From NCBI RefSeq assembly GCF_041740695.1, contig NZ_JBGSLK010000134.1, forward strand, positions 160,881-224,880: a stretch of DNA of 64,000 nucleotides, given 5' to 3'. The DNA is from Haliscomenobacter sp041740695. GTDB lineage: Bacteria > Bacteroidota > Bacteroidia > Chitinophagales > Saprospiraceae. The notes under the pieces are model-generated. The model did not search any database and was not told the DNA's origin. It saw only the letters and a list, made by a program, of their open reading frames with translations. A program made the translations under genes and the position numbers. Each line of letters starts with the position of its first letter. Position 1 is the stretch's first letter. Below are positions 9,601 through 18,285 of the stretch, piece by piece.

Positions 9601-12600
9601 CATCGATTTGAGCGTATTTGGCGGTGCGGGTAACTTTCAGTACCGCTGGACCAACAACTCGATCAAAGAAGACCTGGAACGGGTAGCCCGAGGTGCCCAT
9701 GCAGTAACCATCACCGATGGAGCGGGTTGTTTGTACACCCGGACTTTTAGTTTGAGCTCGCCTGCCTTGTTGACGGTGGGCATCGACTCCAATTTGGCCG
9801 TCACCTGTGCAGGTTTCCGCAATGGCATGATTCGGGTAAGTGGTCGGGGAGGCACCGCACCCTACCGCTACAACTGGGAAACGGGCGCCACCTTGCCCGT
9901 CATTCGCAACCTGGCAGCGGGCAATTACAAAGTGACCATTACCGATGCCAACAATTGTACCAGCACCCTCACGATTACCGTTGGCAGCCCGGCGGCATTA
10001 CAAGTCAATGCGGGGAGTATTACTGCGCCCAAATGTTTTGGCGATACCACCGGAAGGATTGCCACGCTGATTATAGGGGGCACTGCGCCCTACCGCTATA
10101 CCTGGAATACTGGGCAAAGCACGGCAAACCTACTTAGTTTAGGCGTTGGCCAATACAAAGTGCTGGTGCGCGATGTCAAAGGTTGTACCGCAGATACTTT
10201 CAACGTAGCGCTAAATGCCAGTTCAAAAATAGCCCTGACGGCCACGATTAACGCGCCGACTTGTTTGGGTTTGGAAAATGGGATTGTCACCATCGTACCC
10301 CGAGGTGCTGCTCCTTTTCGCTACACCTGGGAGAAAGGGGATACCACCAATTTTGTGCTCAACCTCGGAGTCGGTCAGCACAAAGTGCGGATTCGGGATG
10401 GGCAAGGCTGTATTTTTGACACCAGCTTTGTTTTACAGCCGGAAAAACAACCGCTTTTGGCGAGTATCACGGCAGTACCACCCTTGTGCTTTGGCTCCCG
10501 GGATGGTTTTATTAATGTACAAATGCTGCGGGTAGAAAACCCAGGCATCAGCTTTAAATGGAACGACGGCTCTACCTTAGAGGAGCGCCGTGACTTAGCT
10601 CCAGGTTTGTTTTCGGTGACCATTACCGATCGCTTAGGTTGTATTTGGAAAGAGGATTCCATTTTGCTCAGTACGCCACCAAAACTGAGCCACGAAGTAA
10701 TGGCTTTGGGGCAAATCAATTGCAATGGCGACTCTACTGGCTTTATTGAATTAGCCGTCAGTGGCGGCAATAAGCCCTACAAATACTCCTGGATCGGGAG
10801 CACTTCTACTGGGCCTAGCGCCTATCGCCTTCCAGCGGGCAATTACCGCCTTTTTGTGCTGGACGACAATGGCTGCCCGCTCAACCTCGAATACAATCTC
10901 ACCCAACCGAGCAAACTGAACGCGGAAACAAAAGTGCAGGTAGGCAGTGTGTGCCAGGGCGACCGCTCCAATGTATTGAGCGTCACCGCGAGTGGAGGCA
11001 CCTTGCCTTATAGCTACTTGTGGAGTACCGGGGCGCGCACAAGTGCCATTGTGAATCAACCCGCCGACGATTACAGCGTGACCGTTACGGATGGAAATGG
11101 CTGTACCGTAGAACCTACGACCATCAAATTGCGCAATGCGGGTGACCCCATCCAATTGACGGCTTTTGTGGCCACGGACATTAGTTGTTTTGGGAAAAAA
11201 GATGGGGAAGTGAGTGCCAGCATTACGGGCGGTACGGCCCCTTATTTGTTCGTGTTCAACAATGTGGTGAATTCCATCAGCACTTCCCAAACAACCGTTA
11301 AAATCAGCAACCTGCCCGCCGACAATGATTATCAGGTACTGGTGGTTGACGCCAAAGGTTGTCAAGTTACTTCCGTCCTGAAATCGATTAGTGAACCCGC
11401 ACGTTTGCGGATTCGCCGCGATAGCATTCGCAATAGCATGTGTGGCAATCTGATTGGGGGAGGGGTGTACGTTTCCAGCTCAGGTGGGAATCGGCCATAC
11501 AGTTACACCTGGTACGACTTTACGACCAAACTCCCGATTGCCAATACCGAAGATTTGACCCAGGTGGGTGGAGGTTCGTATTACGCCATCGTCCACGATG
11601 CGCGGCTGTGCCGGGATTCCCTGCCCCCAGCCAGTATTCAGGGCAACGCACCCTTAAAAGTTGCCACATTGGACATCACCAACCCGAAATGTCGGGGTGA
11701 GGCCAGTGGGGTCATTACCGTAGACATCCAGGGCGGGCGGGCACCCTACAAATATACCTGGAACAATCGACTGGGCAACAGCAGCATCAACAACCTCAAA
11801 GCGGGAGAATACACCCTGCTGGTGAGTGATTCAGACAGTTGTAAAGCCAGTTTTGGGCCTTTTACGGTCTCAGAACCAATTAAGGGAATAGTAGTAGCCG
11901 ACACCATTACCGCTGTACAATGCAATGGTGGCGCTTCGGGCGCATTGACCATTGGCCTGAGCGGTGGCTTAGCCCCTTACCGCTGGACCTGGCAAAATGC
12001 TCAAGGGCAGGTATTGGGATTGGATGTACGCAAAATCAACAACCTACGCGCCGGGCAGTATTCCCTGCTGGTGAGTGATGCGGACAATTGTTCCTTGTTT
12101 TTCACTTATGCCGTACCCCAGCCAGATCCGATCCGTGCCAATTTTGCAATAGTTCAGCCCAAAGGAGACTTGGCGAATGGCTCCATCCTGGCCAAACCAA
12201 GCGGGGGAAATCCGCCTTATCGCTACCGCTGGGGCAACAATGCTACGACGGATAACTTGAGCAATATCCCCAAAGGCACTTATTTCCTGACCATTACCGA
12301 CAGCAAAAACTGCCAGAGTGGGGAGTCAGTTTTGGTCATGTCTACTGCGACTCTGGATTTTACCCTGGTCGAAGCCGCACGGGTGTTTCCGAACCCTACG
12401 CAGGATGTTTTGCAAGTGGAATTGCAACTCAAGGAATCGCTGCCGTTAGAACTGGAGTTGTTGGATTTGACGGGTAGGGTAGTCTGGCGGCGGAAATTGG
12501 GGCAGCAGTTGCGGGTGAATGAGCGAATTGGCTTGCAAGAGCTTCCGTCAGGCACTTATCTGCTGCGATTGAACAGCGAGAAACGATTTTTATACCAGGA

Positions 12601-12625
12601 ATTCGTTGCAAAATTGAATGACTAA
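6605..12625 (+). CDS. giant T9SS-secreted multidomain adhesin (P-domain, FN3, MAM, 15 SprB repeats)
   Basis: About 2006 residues from the chosen ATG. An earlier in-frame ATG at 6542 would put 21 residues before the signal peptide, so 6605 or 6614 is preferred. Order, with approximate residues: signal peptide (1-31), proprotein-convertase-type P-domain (105-200), fibronectin type III (202-305), MAM-like domain (312-492), MopE-like metal-binding motif DVDRDGYG...DCND with CDNIDNNCNG (497-559), Ig-like segments, about 15 SprB repeats (750-1910; pattern 'C.G...G.I......GG..PY.Y.W..G'), and a type A T9SS sorting domain with FPNPTQDVLQVEL near its start. SprB repeats occur in the gliding adhesin SprB; the protein is expected on the cell surface or released. 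Its stop codon lies at the edge of an inverted copy of the tail shared by three palindromic elements. Confidence 0.92.
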   Translation: MHNMNPNQATSIYTLLQVAALFLCSITWGYSQTVTPTLSNPSRCDTAWAIRDFTCPDNNGFFLANLFNIRVNNAPGTVLGRDVYLKEVRLRIQHQWAADLAIRLISPNGTRVILSMNNGGGEDNYGVPDSANCQGYVRFTTSACTPIDQGEAPFIDRPYLPQESFLNFNDNKTSANGEWQLLICDDSQQDTGRLEFVELIFAPLSCLPAQSVHIVSQDTTTVVLNWTPTDGCSAGVSVIEYGPPGFVPGIGAQAGAQGRVVPFTACPPYALQGLLPDTPYDIYVRRTCNGGAFSDNSCPISVRTGCLPPKPTTLETFNNQLICDPICNAVCAQTGVWRNAPGSTFNWLIYKDPTPTPDTGPDQDVSGNGHYAYIETTGFQCANGSQAVLQSGCFLLDKKNSDTCHLSFYYHMYGSSTGTLRLEVSVDGGLSWQILWTRQGSKGNQWIKESLSLRKYTNGTLMQFRFVGIKGNGSLGDIGLDHIALHGSTYLGWPEQPFYADVDRDGYGNAAVFIYSCATTPPAGYVTNKTDCNDQNANINPGRPEVPCDNIDNNCNGAGDDTILLPPNVKGDTICSGEVPNLNATPVQGELIFWYTQPIGGTAVSSGQVFLPQIPANNGLTPVIYRYYAEAVDNRLRCFSNTRAEVLVVVNPLPNPVVTEQPEICAQQIFDLNRVKLQDDHFTQASLAFYRALPASASTLIDNPLVSPGVSTKYFFEMTSPLGCKKTGDFTLKVNPLPNITFSPSDSFNLCLESTQLLGASISGGTGAFRYLWSTGEETAAIRITAGTEKGIKSRYQLTITDAKACSNTGKVVVTTTNSIDSIRRSTSDVSVCNGNNGSITITPLNGLAPFSYTWNGAGIQGDSSNVPAGAFTITGLQQGSYRVTITDNSSRGCRFILRNALINGPGIEVRNIDIQPVTCHGAKDGQINLDVRGNPRFKWSNGDTTAILSKVPGGTYAVTITSATCSTVLDNLVLTEPDSVRVLATFTQPLCFASLDGRIDLSVFGGAGNFQYRWTNNSIKEDLERVARGAHAVTITDGAGCLYTRTFSLSSPALLTVGIDSNLAVTCAGFRNGMIRVSGRGGTAPYRYNWETGATLPVIRNLAAGNYKVTITDANNCTSTLTITVGSPAALQVNAGSITAPKCFGDTTGRIATLIIGGTAPYRYTWNTGQSTANLLSLGVGQYKVLVRDVKGCTADTFNVALNASSKIALTATINAPTCLGLENGIVTIVPRGAAPFRYTWEKGDTTNFVLNLGVGQHKVRIRDGQGCIFDTSFVLQPEKQPLLASITAVPPLCFGSRDGFINVQMLRVENPGISFKWNDGSTLEERRDLAPGLFSVTITDRLGCIWKEDSILLSTPPKLSHEVMALGQINCNGDSTGFIELAVSGGNKPYKYSWIGSTSTGPSAYRLPAGNYRLFVLDDNGCPLNLEYNLTQPSKLNAETKVQVGSVCQGDRSNVLSVTASGGTLPYSYLWSTGARTSAIVNQPADDYSVTVTDGNGCTVEPTTIKLRNAGDPIQLTAFVATDISCFGKKDGEVSASITGGTAPYLFVFNNVVNSISTSQTTVKISNLPADNDYQVLVVDAKGCQVTSVLKSISEPARLRIRRDSIRNSMCGNLIGGGVYVSSSGGNRPYSYTWYDFTTKLPIANTEDLTQVGGGSYYAIVHDARLCRDSLPPASIQGNAPLKVATLDITNPKCRGEASGVITVDIQGGRAPYKYTWNNRLGNSSINNLKAGEYTLLVSDSDSCKASFGPFTVSEPIKGIVVADTITAVQCNGGASGALTIGLSGGLAPYRWTWQNAQGQVLGLDVRKINNLRAGQYSLLVSDADNCSLFFTYAVPQPDPIRANFAIVQPKGDLANGSILAKPSGGNPPYRYRWGNNATTDNLSNIPKGTYFLTITDSKNCQSGESVLVMSTATLDFTLVEAARVFPNPTQDVLQVELQLKESLPLELELLDLTGRVVWRRKLGQQLRVNERIGLQELPSGTYLLRLNSEKRFLYQEFVAKLND

Positions 12626-12680
12626 CTCACATTACACAAGTTTGATTCTAATCAAGGTGCAGCTAAAGTGCATAGCTTCA

Positions 12681-12944
12681 TTCTATTTAACCTCAGGTTT
12701 TTTTTACCGCAGAGTTTCACAGAGTACCCGCAGAGTTTCACGGAGTTTTTAAGTTAGGCCATCTGCGATGGCAAATAGTGCTCAGAGGCCGCATTGAACA
12801 GTAGCTGGCACGAAAAAATCAAATTTCAGTAGTACCCGAACGCTCGCCACCGCAGGTGGCAAACTCCTTTAAACTAAAAGAAACTCCGTGAAACTCTGCG
12901 GGTACTCTGTGAAACTCTGCGGTTAAAAACTGCGTAATGTGAGT
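12681..12944. repeat. palindromic element, copy 1 (perfect 43-bp arms)
   Basis: Fills most of the 465-bp gap between the adhesin and the ABC exporter genes. Left arm 12706-12748 and right arm 12881-12923 are perfect reverse complements over 43 bp and are built of a repeated CGCAGAGTTTC unit. The loop holds two small hairpins (GCCATCTGCGATGGC and GCCACCGCAGGTGGC). The right end carries CTGCGTAATGTGAGT (12930-12944), and TAACTCACATTAC at 12623-12635 is an inverted copy of most of that tail. A second copy lies at 17922-18185. Confidence 0.9.
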
Positions 12945-13090
12945 AACTAAATAAAATAGTTACACTTTTTTGCACAAAAAACTTATATTGCCCATTAAAA
13001 TTTGTAACAACGTAAAAGAGCTTACGTCTAAACAGTAATCACTGAGAATACACCAACAATAAAACTACCCCCTGAAGCAGCGAGAGAACC

Positions 13091-15283
13091 ATGATTTACG
13101 ACGGCTTCCCTATTTATCAACAGCTCGACAAAATGGACTGTGGCGCAACTTGTCTTCGGATGATTGCCCGTCATTATGGTCGATTTTACTCCCTGGAATA
13201 CCTGCGCGAACTCAGTCACGTAGGCCGCCAAGGAGTAACCCTGCTGGGCATCAGCGACGCAGCAGAAGCCATTGGTATGCAAACCCTGGCCGTAGAAACA
13301 ACTTTCGAACAATTGGCTTCAGTGATCCCCATGCCTTGTATAGTCCACTGGGAAAACGAGCATTTTGTCGTTGTTTACCGCATTTACAAAAACCGTGTTT
13401 GGATTGCCGACCCCGCTAAAGGACGTTACCTATTGGACAAAGACGAGTTCATGCGGCATTGGATTGTCGAATCTGAAGAAGAAGAACCACATGGAGTAGT
13501 CCTCTTGTTACAAACCACCCCCGAGTTTTATTCCCGCGATGGCGAAAAACAAAACAAGGGTGGCATCGGCTACATCGCCAAATATTTCCGCAATTATTCC
13601 AATCTGGTTATCCAGCTTTGTGTCGGTTTGTTTTTGGGCATGTTGTTGCAACTCATTTTTCCATTCCTCATTCGAGGGGTCGTGGACGTGGGCATTGGCA
13701 ACCGCAACCTCAATTTCATCACCCTCGTATTGGTTGCTCAAGGCGTTTTGTTTTTGACCCAGGTTTTGATTGAATACATCCGTACTTTCATCCTGTTGCA
13801 CGTCGGGGTGCGGGTCAACATCAGCTTGATTTCCGATTACTTGATCAAGTTGACGCGGCTGCCGATCCGTTTTTTTGATAGCCGGGTCATGGGCGACTTG
13901 TTGCAACGCATCTCCGACCACGAGCGGGTACAACGTTTTTTGAGTTCTACCACCTTACTTTCAGCGTTTTCTTTCTTCAACCTCTTGGCCTTCGGGATCA
14001 TCCTGGCCTCCTGGAACCTCCAGGTATTTCTGGTTTTCCTGATTGGTACTGTTGTAAATTTCTTGTGGGTAAACTGGTTTATGCAAAAACGGCGTGACCT
14101 GGATTACCGCCATTTTGCCCAATCTTCCGAAAATCAGGTCAACCTGATGGAGATGGTCAACGGCATGCAGGAAATCAAGTTGTACAATGCTGAAAAACAA
14201 AAACGTTGGGCCTGGGAACGTGGGCAAGCCCGGTTGTTCCGCACCAACATGAGCGAGCTGCGGGTCGAACAATTGCAACGCGCTGGGGCAGTAGCCATCA
14301 ACGAAGGCAAAAACCTCCTGATCATTTATCTCATCGCACAAGCAGTGGTCAATGCCCAAATGAGTCTGGGGATGCTCGTCGCCGCACAATACATCATCGG
14401 GCAGCTCAACAGCCAGATCAATCGTTTGGTCGACTTCTTACAAGCCTGGCAAGAAGCCTCCATCAGTATGGAGCGCATCAACGAAATCCACCTGAAGGAA
14501 GACGAAGAAAACCCTCAGGAGAAAATGACCATTTTGCCGGAAACGGGCGATATCGTTATCAACAACGTAAGTTTTCATTACGAAGGCCCCAGTTCACCGA
14601 TGGTGCTCAAGGGAATAGATTTGCGCATCCCCAAAGGTAAAACCACCGCGATTGTGGGCCGCAGCGGCAGTGGCAAAACGACTTTGCTCAAACTGCTCCT
14701 CAATTTTTACGAACCCAGCGAAGGCACCATTCGGGTAGGAGATGTATTGATGCGCAACCTCAGCAACCGCATCTGGCGGGAAAAATGCGGGGTAGTTATG
14801 CAAGAAGGTTACATTTTTAACGATACCATTGCGCGCAACGTAGCCCTCGGTGACGAAATCATCAACAAAGAAAAACTGCTTCGCGCAGTAAAAGTAGCCA
14901 ACATCCAAAGCTTTATTGAAGCTTTGCCGATGGGCTACAATACCAAAATTGGCTCCGAAGGACTGGGTTTGAGCCAGGGCCAAAAACAACGTTTGTACAT
15001 TGCCCGCGCGGTGTACAAAAACCCGGAATACCTGTTCTTCGATGAAGCCACTACCGCTCTCGACGTGTTCAACGAAATGGTGATCATGGAAAACCTGGAT
15101 GAGTATTTCCGCCGTAAAACCTTGATCATCGTGGCGCATCGCCTCAGTACCGTGATGAACGCCGACAACATCATCGTGATCGAAGATGGAGAAATTGTGG
15201 AACAAGGCACCCACTCGGAGTTGACCTACTTGCGAGGAGCTTATTATCAGTTGGTGAAAAATCAGTTGGAACTTGGTTCTTGA
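13091..15283 (+). CDS. peptidase-containing ABC exporter (C39 peptidase, membrane and ATPase domains)
   Basis: 730 residues. An N-terminal C39 papain-like domain has oxyanion Gln11, catalytic Cys17 (MDCGATCL), His91 and Asp107. Then come six membrane helices (about 165-430) and an ATP-binding domain with Walker A GRSGSGKT (about 522-530), signature LSQGQKQR (about 628) and Walker B YLFFDEATTALD (about 646). All catalytic residues are present, so this should be an active PCAT that trims a double-glycine leader and exports the peptide. The HlyD-like adaptor gene follows on the same strand. No small leader-peptide gene was found nearby, so the substrate is unknown. It could also export a larger protein, as related enzymes do. 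Confidence 0.93.
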   Translation: MIYDGFPIYQQLDKMDCGATCLRMIARHYGRFYSLEYLRELSHVGRQGVTLLGISDAAEAIGMQTLAVETTFEQLASVIPMPCIVHWENEHFVVVYRIYKNRVWIADPAKGRYLLDKDEFMRHWIVESEEEEPHGVVLLLQTTPEFYSRDGEKQNKGGIGYIAKYFRNYSNLVIQLCVGLFLGMLLQLIFPFLIRGVVDVGIGNRNLNFITLVLVAQGVLFLTQVLIEYIRTFILLHVGVRVNISLISDYLIKLTRLPIRFFDSRVMGDLLQRISDHERVQRFLSSTTLLSAFSFFNLLAFGIILASWNLQVFLVFLIGTVVNFLWVNWFMQKRRDLDYRHFAQSSENQVNLMEMVNGMQEIKLYNAEKQKRWAWERGQARLFRTNMSELRVEQLQRAGAVAINEGKNLLIIYLIAQAVVNAQMSLGMLVAAQYIIGQLNSQINRLVDFLQAWQEASISMERINEIHLKEDEENPQEKMTILPETGDIVINNVSFHYEGPSSPMVLKGIDLRIPKGKTTAIVGRSGSGKTTLLKLLLNFYEPSEGTIRVGDVLMRNLSNRIWREKCGVVMQEGYIFNDTIARNVALGDEIINKEKLLRAVKVANIQSFIEALPMGYNTKIGSEGLGLSQGQKQRLYIARAVYKNPEYLFFDEATTALDVFNEMVIMENLDEYFRRKTLIIVAHRLSTVMNADNIIVIEDGEIVEQGTHSELTYLRGAYYQLVKNQLELGS

Positions 15284-15293
15284 GTAGTTGAGA

Positions 15294-15381
15294 AGGTTGA
15301 GGAAAGTTGAGGAAGGTTGAGATCTGGTCGCTGAGCGAAGTCGAAGCGCCGATCTCAACCTTCCTCAACTTTCCTCAACCT
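15294..15381. repeat. palindromic element with perfect 31-bp arms
   Basis: Left arm 15294-15324 and right arm 15351-15381 are perfect reverse complements; the arm is a near-tandem of GGTTGAGGAAAG-like units ending GATC. The loop contains GCTGAGCGAAGTCGAAGC, a REP-like hairpin core. It fills the space between the exporter and adaptor genes and may end or reduce transcription between them, or stabilise the upstream message. Confidence 0.9.
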
Positions 15382-15395
15382 CCTAAACCAATAAA

Positions 15396-16697
15396 ATGAA
15401 AGAATTAGAAGACATTGAAATCCGCAGTGAAGAAGTTCAGGAAATTCTGGGGACCCCCCCTTCCTGGATGGTGCGTTGGGGGAGCTTGAGCGCCTTTGCC
15501 TTGTTTGTGGTATTGATGTGGTTGTCTTTTTTGGTAAAATACCCCGATGCAGTGGACGCCGACATTCGTTTGGTGTCCAAAGATCCGCCTGTACGCCTTA
15601 CCGCATTCAATGCCAATCGGATTGATGAAGTCATCGTAAAAAACAATACTCGGGTAGATTCAGGGCAGGCGCTAATCGCCTTTCGCAGCACCGCTAATTT
15701 TCGACACGTCTTATCTCTTGAAGATTACATCACCGCTTTACCCAGCATGCGGGATGAAGACTTATTGAAATTTAAAGTCCCTTCCAATTTGGTACTTGGA
15801 GAATTGCAAGCAGATTTATTTGATTTCCAGGACGTACAACTCAAGTACAATTCTGAAATGTACAAAAACCTCTCCAGTTCGGATTTACGTTCTTCCCAAA
15901 GCCGGATCAGCCGCTTGGATCGGAGCCTCGACTACCAAAAGGAAATGCGGCGGCAGATTCAGGAACAAATTGCCGAGGCTGAACAGGAACGCAAAAACAA
16001 AGAACACCTGGTATCAGTCGATCAAGCCTCACAAGAAGATGTCAACCGGGTGCATCGGCGCATCATGGAATTGAATAAAGAATTGATTCGGACCGAAACA
16101 GAAATCCGTGACCGGGAATCTGAACTTTCCGCTTTGCGGATCAAGGTGCGGAGCCTGGAAAGTGGTGCCGACAATGAAACCAATTTTGCTTCGGATGTAT
16201 TGAGAGAATCGTTTACACGCTTACGAGAAGGGGTCAATACCTGGAAACAACGCTACATCATCGAATCCCCGCGCAGTGGTTTGGTGCAAATTGTTGGTCG
16301 GAATGTAGCCGAAAACAGCTTTGTGTACAAGGATGAACAATTGATGGTGATTCTGCCGAACAAGAACAAAGAGATTGTAGGCAAAATGTTCATCCCATTC
16401 AATCGTTCGGGACGGGTAAAAATCAAGCAGAAGGTAATTGTGCGCCTTGAGAGCCTGGATTTTCAAGAGTTTGGTGTACTGGAAGGTGAAGTCGCCTGGA
16501 AAGCCTTATCGCCCCGCGACGATGGCGAAAAGTCGGAAGTAGCGGTTGAGGTAATTTTTCCCAATAAAATGATTACCACGGCTGGTAAAGTAGTAGCCAC
16601 TGAAGAGGAATTGTATGGAGAGGCTCGCATCATCACTGAAGAACGCCGGTTTATTGAACGGATTTTTTCGGGTATCCGAGGCTATAGCAACTATTAG
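15396..16697 (+). CDS. HlyD-family membrane fusion (adaptor) protein of the ABC exporter
   Basis: 433 residues. One membrane segment near the N-terminus (about 29-48, ALFVVLMWLSFLV), then a lipoyl/barrel-sandwich half around residues 65-95, a long charged coiled coil (about 150-265, rich in Gln/Glu/Arg), and the second barrel-sandwich half starting 'YIIESPRSGLVQIVG', as in HlyD/EmrA adaptors. It should bridge the inner-membrane ABC exporter to an outer-membrane channel; no TolC-type gene is in the window. It sits 112 bp after the exporter gene, separated by the 31-bp-arm palindrome. Confidence 0.9.
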   Translation: MKELEDIEIRSEEVQEILGTPPSWMVRWGSLSAFALFVVLMWLSFLVKYPDAVDADIRLVSKDPPVRLTAFNANRIDEVIVKNNTRVDSGQALIAFRSTANFRHVLSLEDYITALPSMRDEDLLKFKVPSNLVLGELQADLFDFQDVQLKYNSEMYKNLSSSDLRSSQSRISRLDRSLDYQKEMRRQIQEQIAEAEQERKNKEHLVSVDQASQEDVNRVHRRIMELNKELIRTETEIRDRESELSALRIKVRSLESGADNETNFASDVLRESFTRLREGVNTWKQRYIIESPRSGLVQIVGRNVAENSFVYKDEQLMVILPNKNKEIVGKMFIPFNRSGRVKIKQKVIVRLESLDFQEFGVLEGEVAWKALSPRDDGEKSEVAVEVIFPNKMITTAGKVVATEEELYGEARIITEERRFIERIFSGIRGYSNY

Positions 16698-16832
16698 ACT
16701 TGAGGCGAGTTGATTATCAGGCAATTGATGAAAATAGGGTTCAAGTAAATTGGTACTTTTCTTGGCTCTGAACTCAAAAGAGCCTTATACATCTGTTCCA
16801 AGGCTAATCAGGAGTAGGGTAAACCTAATTTT

Positions 16833-17795
16833 TCAACATCCTCCATTTCTGGGGATGGCATAAATCACATTGCCGGAAACAGATAAATTGAAGACCTTAT
16901 TGTTTACAGAAGGCAGCAACAGTTGCCAGGTTTTTCCCTTATCTGATGATCTAAAAATGCCGCTTGGATGCCCACAAAAGAAGTCGTCACCAACCTGCAC
17001 AATTGAGGCAATGGAGAGGCTTGCCGGAAGGCCAGCATCAATGGGCTGCCAGGTTTTACCGCCGTCGTAGGATGTGCGTACTCTTCTGGTCTCCGACGTT
17101 GTATTGTAAGTGATGGCCGCGAATCCACCTTTGATGTTTTCCACCGCGATGCCCACACCGCCCTCACTAATCACAGTATCCCAGTTTTCTCCACCATCGG
17201 TTGATCGTATTATCCCCACCTGGCTGGTTGCCAAGAGTACCCCGTTTGACTCCACCATTTTCATTGCCCAGCCGCCATCATGGACTAGTTTCCAGGTTTT
17301 TCCATTGTTGGTGGATCTAAAAAGGCCCTTGTCGCAACCGATAAAAACGGTGCCTCCGGTAGTTTCAAAAACAGTGCGTACCTCTTTCTCTGGAAAATTG
17401 GTGTAGATGGGCGACCATACACTTGTTCCATTTGTTTTTTGTAAAAATTGGCCAGCGTAATTGTAGGCAAATATCCCGGTCTTGCCGGGGGTTATGCTGC
17501 TGTGTGCGGCAGGAAAAACCTCTTTTTCCCAGGAAGGAGTGGTGGAATTTGATTTGCTGTGGTACATCCCATTGTCAGCACACCAATAGAACCCCTTGTC
17601 ATTTGCAAAGAAACCCTCTCCCTGCGCATTTCCGGGTAGCCCTTCGCTAATGTCCTGCCAGGTTTGTCCGCCATCATTGGATTTTAAAACGGTGTTTACA
17701 ATTTCCGCCCTAGTGCTATCTTGAGCTGTGATTGGAGATGAGGGGAATTGAAAAAGCAGCAAAAAAGCAAGGTTATGGATTTTCATGGCCTTCAT
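16833..17795 (-). CDS. secreted BNR/Asp-box beta-propeller protein
   Basis: About 320 residues. The reading frame can be extended to a TTG at 17819, but ATG at 17795 or 17786 gives a clean signal peptide (MKIHNLAFLLLFQF...ITAQ) and lies after a TACCTTTG box. Five Asp-box repeats of the form 'S.DGG.TW' occur (SNDGGQTW, STNNGKTW, STDGGENW, SYDGGKTW, SSDKGKTW), marking a propeller like those of YCF48, sialidase or Vps10 proteins. No catalytic residues of sialidases can be assigned and there is no T9SS sorting domain. It is a short relative of the 1058-residue propeller at 35179. Probably a periplasmic or surface-bound binding protein. Confidence 0.8.
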   Translation of the reverse strand: MKAMKIHNLAFLLLFQFPSSPITAQDSTRAEIVNTVLKSNDGGQTWQDISEGLPGNAQGEGFFANDKGFYWCADNGMYHSKSNSTTPSWEKEVFPAAHSSITPGKTGIFAYNYAGQFLQKTNGTSVWSPIYTNFPEKEVRTVFETTGGTVFIGCDKGLFRSTNNGKTWKLVHDGGWAMKMVESNGVLLATSQVGIIRSTDGGENWDTVISEGGVGIAVENIKGGFAAITYNTTSETRRVRTSYDGGKTWQPIDAGLPASLSIASIVQVGDDFFCGHPSGIFRSSDKGKTWQLLLPSVNNKVFNLSVSGNVIYAIPRNGGC

Positions 17796-17816
17796 TGGTT
17801 TCGTGAAACAATGGGG

Positions 17817-17824
17817 CAAAGGTA
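17817..17824 (-). promoter_or_regulatory. -7 box TACCTTTG upstream of the propeller gene
   Basis: The minus strand reads TACCTTTG, an exact match to TAnnTTTG, 22 nt before the ATG at 17795. It covers the alternative TTG start and argues against using that start. No clear -33 TTG was found. Confidence 0.45.
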
Positions 17825-17921
17825 GGGGAGGGTGATTGCGCTGTCGCTTTTTAATTGTAAAAGCTTGTAACGGATATGTAAAAGGTTTGGAAAGGAGCGA
17901 AAACTTTGGGAATTGGCTTTA

Positions 17922-18185
17922 TTCTAGTTAACCTCAGGTTTTTTAACCGCAGAGTTTCGCAGAGTGCACGCAGAGTTTCACGGAGTTTTTAAGTTAGGCC
18001 ATCTGCGATGGCAAAGAGTGCTCAGAGGCCGCATTGAACAGCAGTTGGTACGAAAAAATCAAATTTCAGTAGTGCCCGAACGCTCGCCACCGCAGGTGGC
18101 AAACTCCTTAAAACTAAAAGGAACTCCGTGAAACTCTGCGTGCACTCTGCGAAACTCTGCGGTTTAAAACTGCGTAATGTGAGTT
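17922..18185. repeat. palindromic element, copy 2 (perfect 43-bp arms)
   Basis: Second copy of the element at 12681-12944, starting with the shared ATTCTA.TTAACCTCAGG and ending CTGCGTAATGTGAGT. Arms 17945-17987 and 18122-18164 are perfect over 43 bp. Compared with copy 1, three arm positions differ and all three changes are mirrored in the opposite arm. The loop is nearly identical. It directly abuts the truncated DUF2442-like fragment at 18193, so it may have inserted into or replaced the 5' part of that gene. Confidence 0.9.
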
Positions 18186-18192
18186 AGTAAGA

Positions 18193-18285
18193 AACTTTTC
18201 CTGGGAAAATCTGGATGAGGATTTGTCGGTGCTGGGGCTGCTGGAGGGGCGGAAGAGTGTGAAAAGGGAAATTGTTCCTGAATGA
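18193..18285 (+). pseudogene. C-terminal fragment resembling a DUF2442 protein
   Basis: The plus frame reads NFSWENLDEDLSVLGLLEG and continues with RKSVKREIVPE and a stop. 'W..LDEDLSV.GLL.GR.S' is the usual end of DUF2442 proteins, small partners often encoded next to DUF4160 proteins in putative toxin-antitoxin pairs. There is no start codon: the match begins about 8 bp after the palindromic element ends. The rest of the gene is absent upstream. Assigned by recall of the family pattern over 30 residues. Confidence 0.5.

Noticed and set aside
10751..11365. A 204-codon open frame on the minus strand
   Set aside because: Antisense to SprB repeats; arises from repetitive composition.
12706..12923. 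Repeated CGCAGAGTTTC units as a CRISPR array
   Set aside because: Units are adjacent without spacers and the whole forms one palindrome; no cas genes are near.
14594..15358. A 254-codon open frame on the minus strand
   Set aside because: Antisense to the ATPase domain of the ABC exporter, and it runs into the palindrome.
16764..16784. Terminator between the adaptor gene and the propeller gene
   Set aside because: Only a 6-bp GGCTCT/AGAGCC stem without a T run; too weak to list as a feature.
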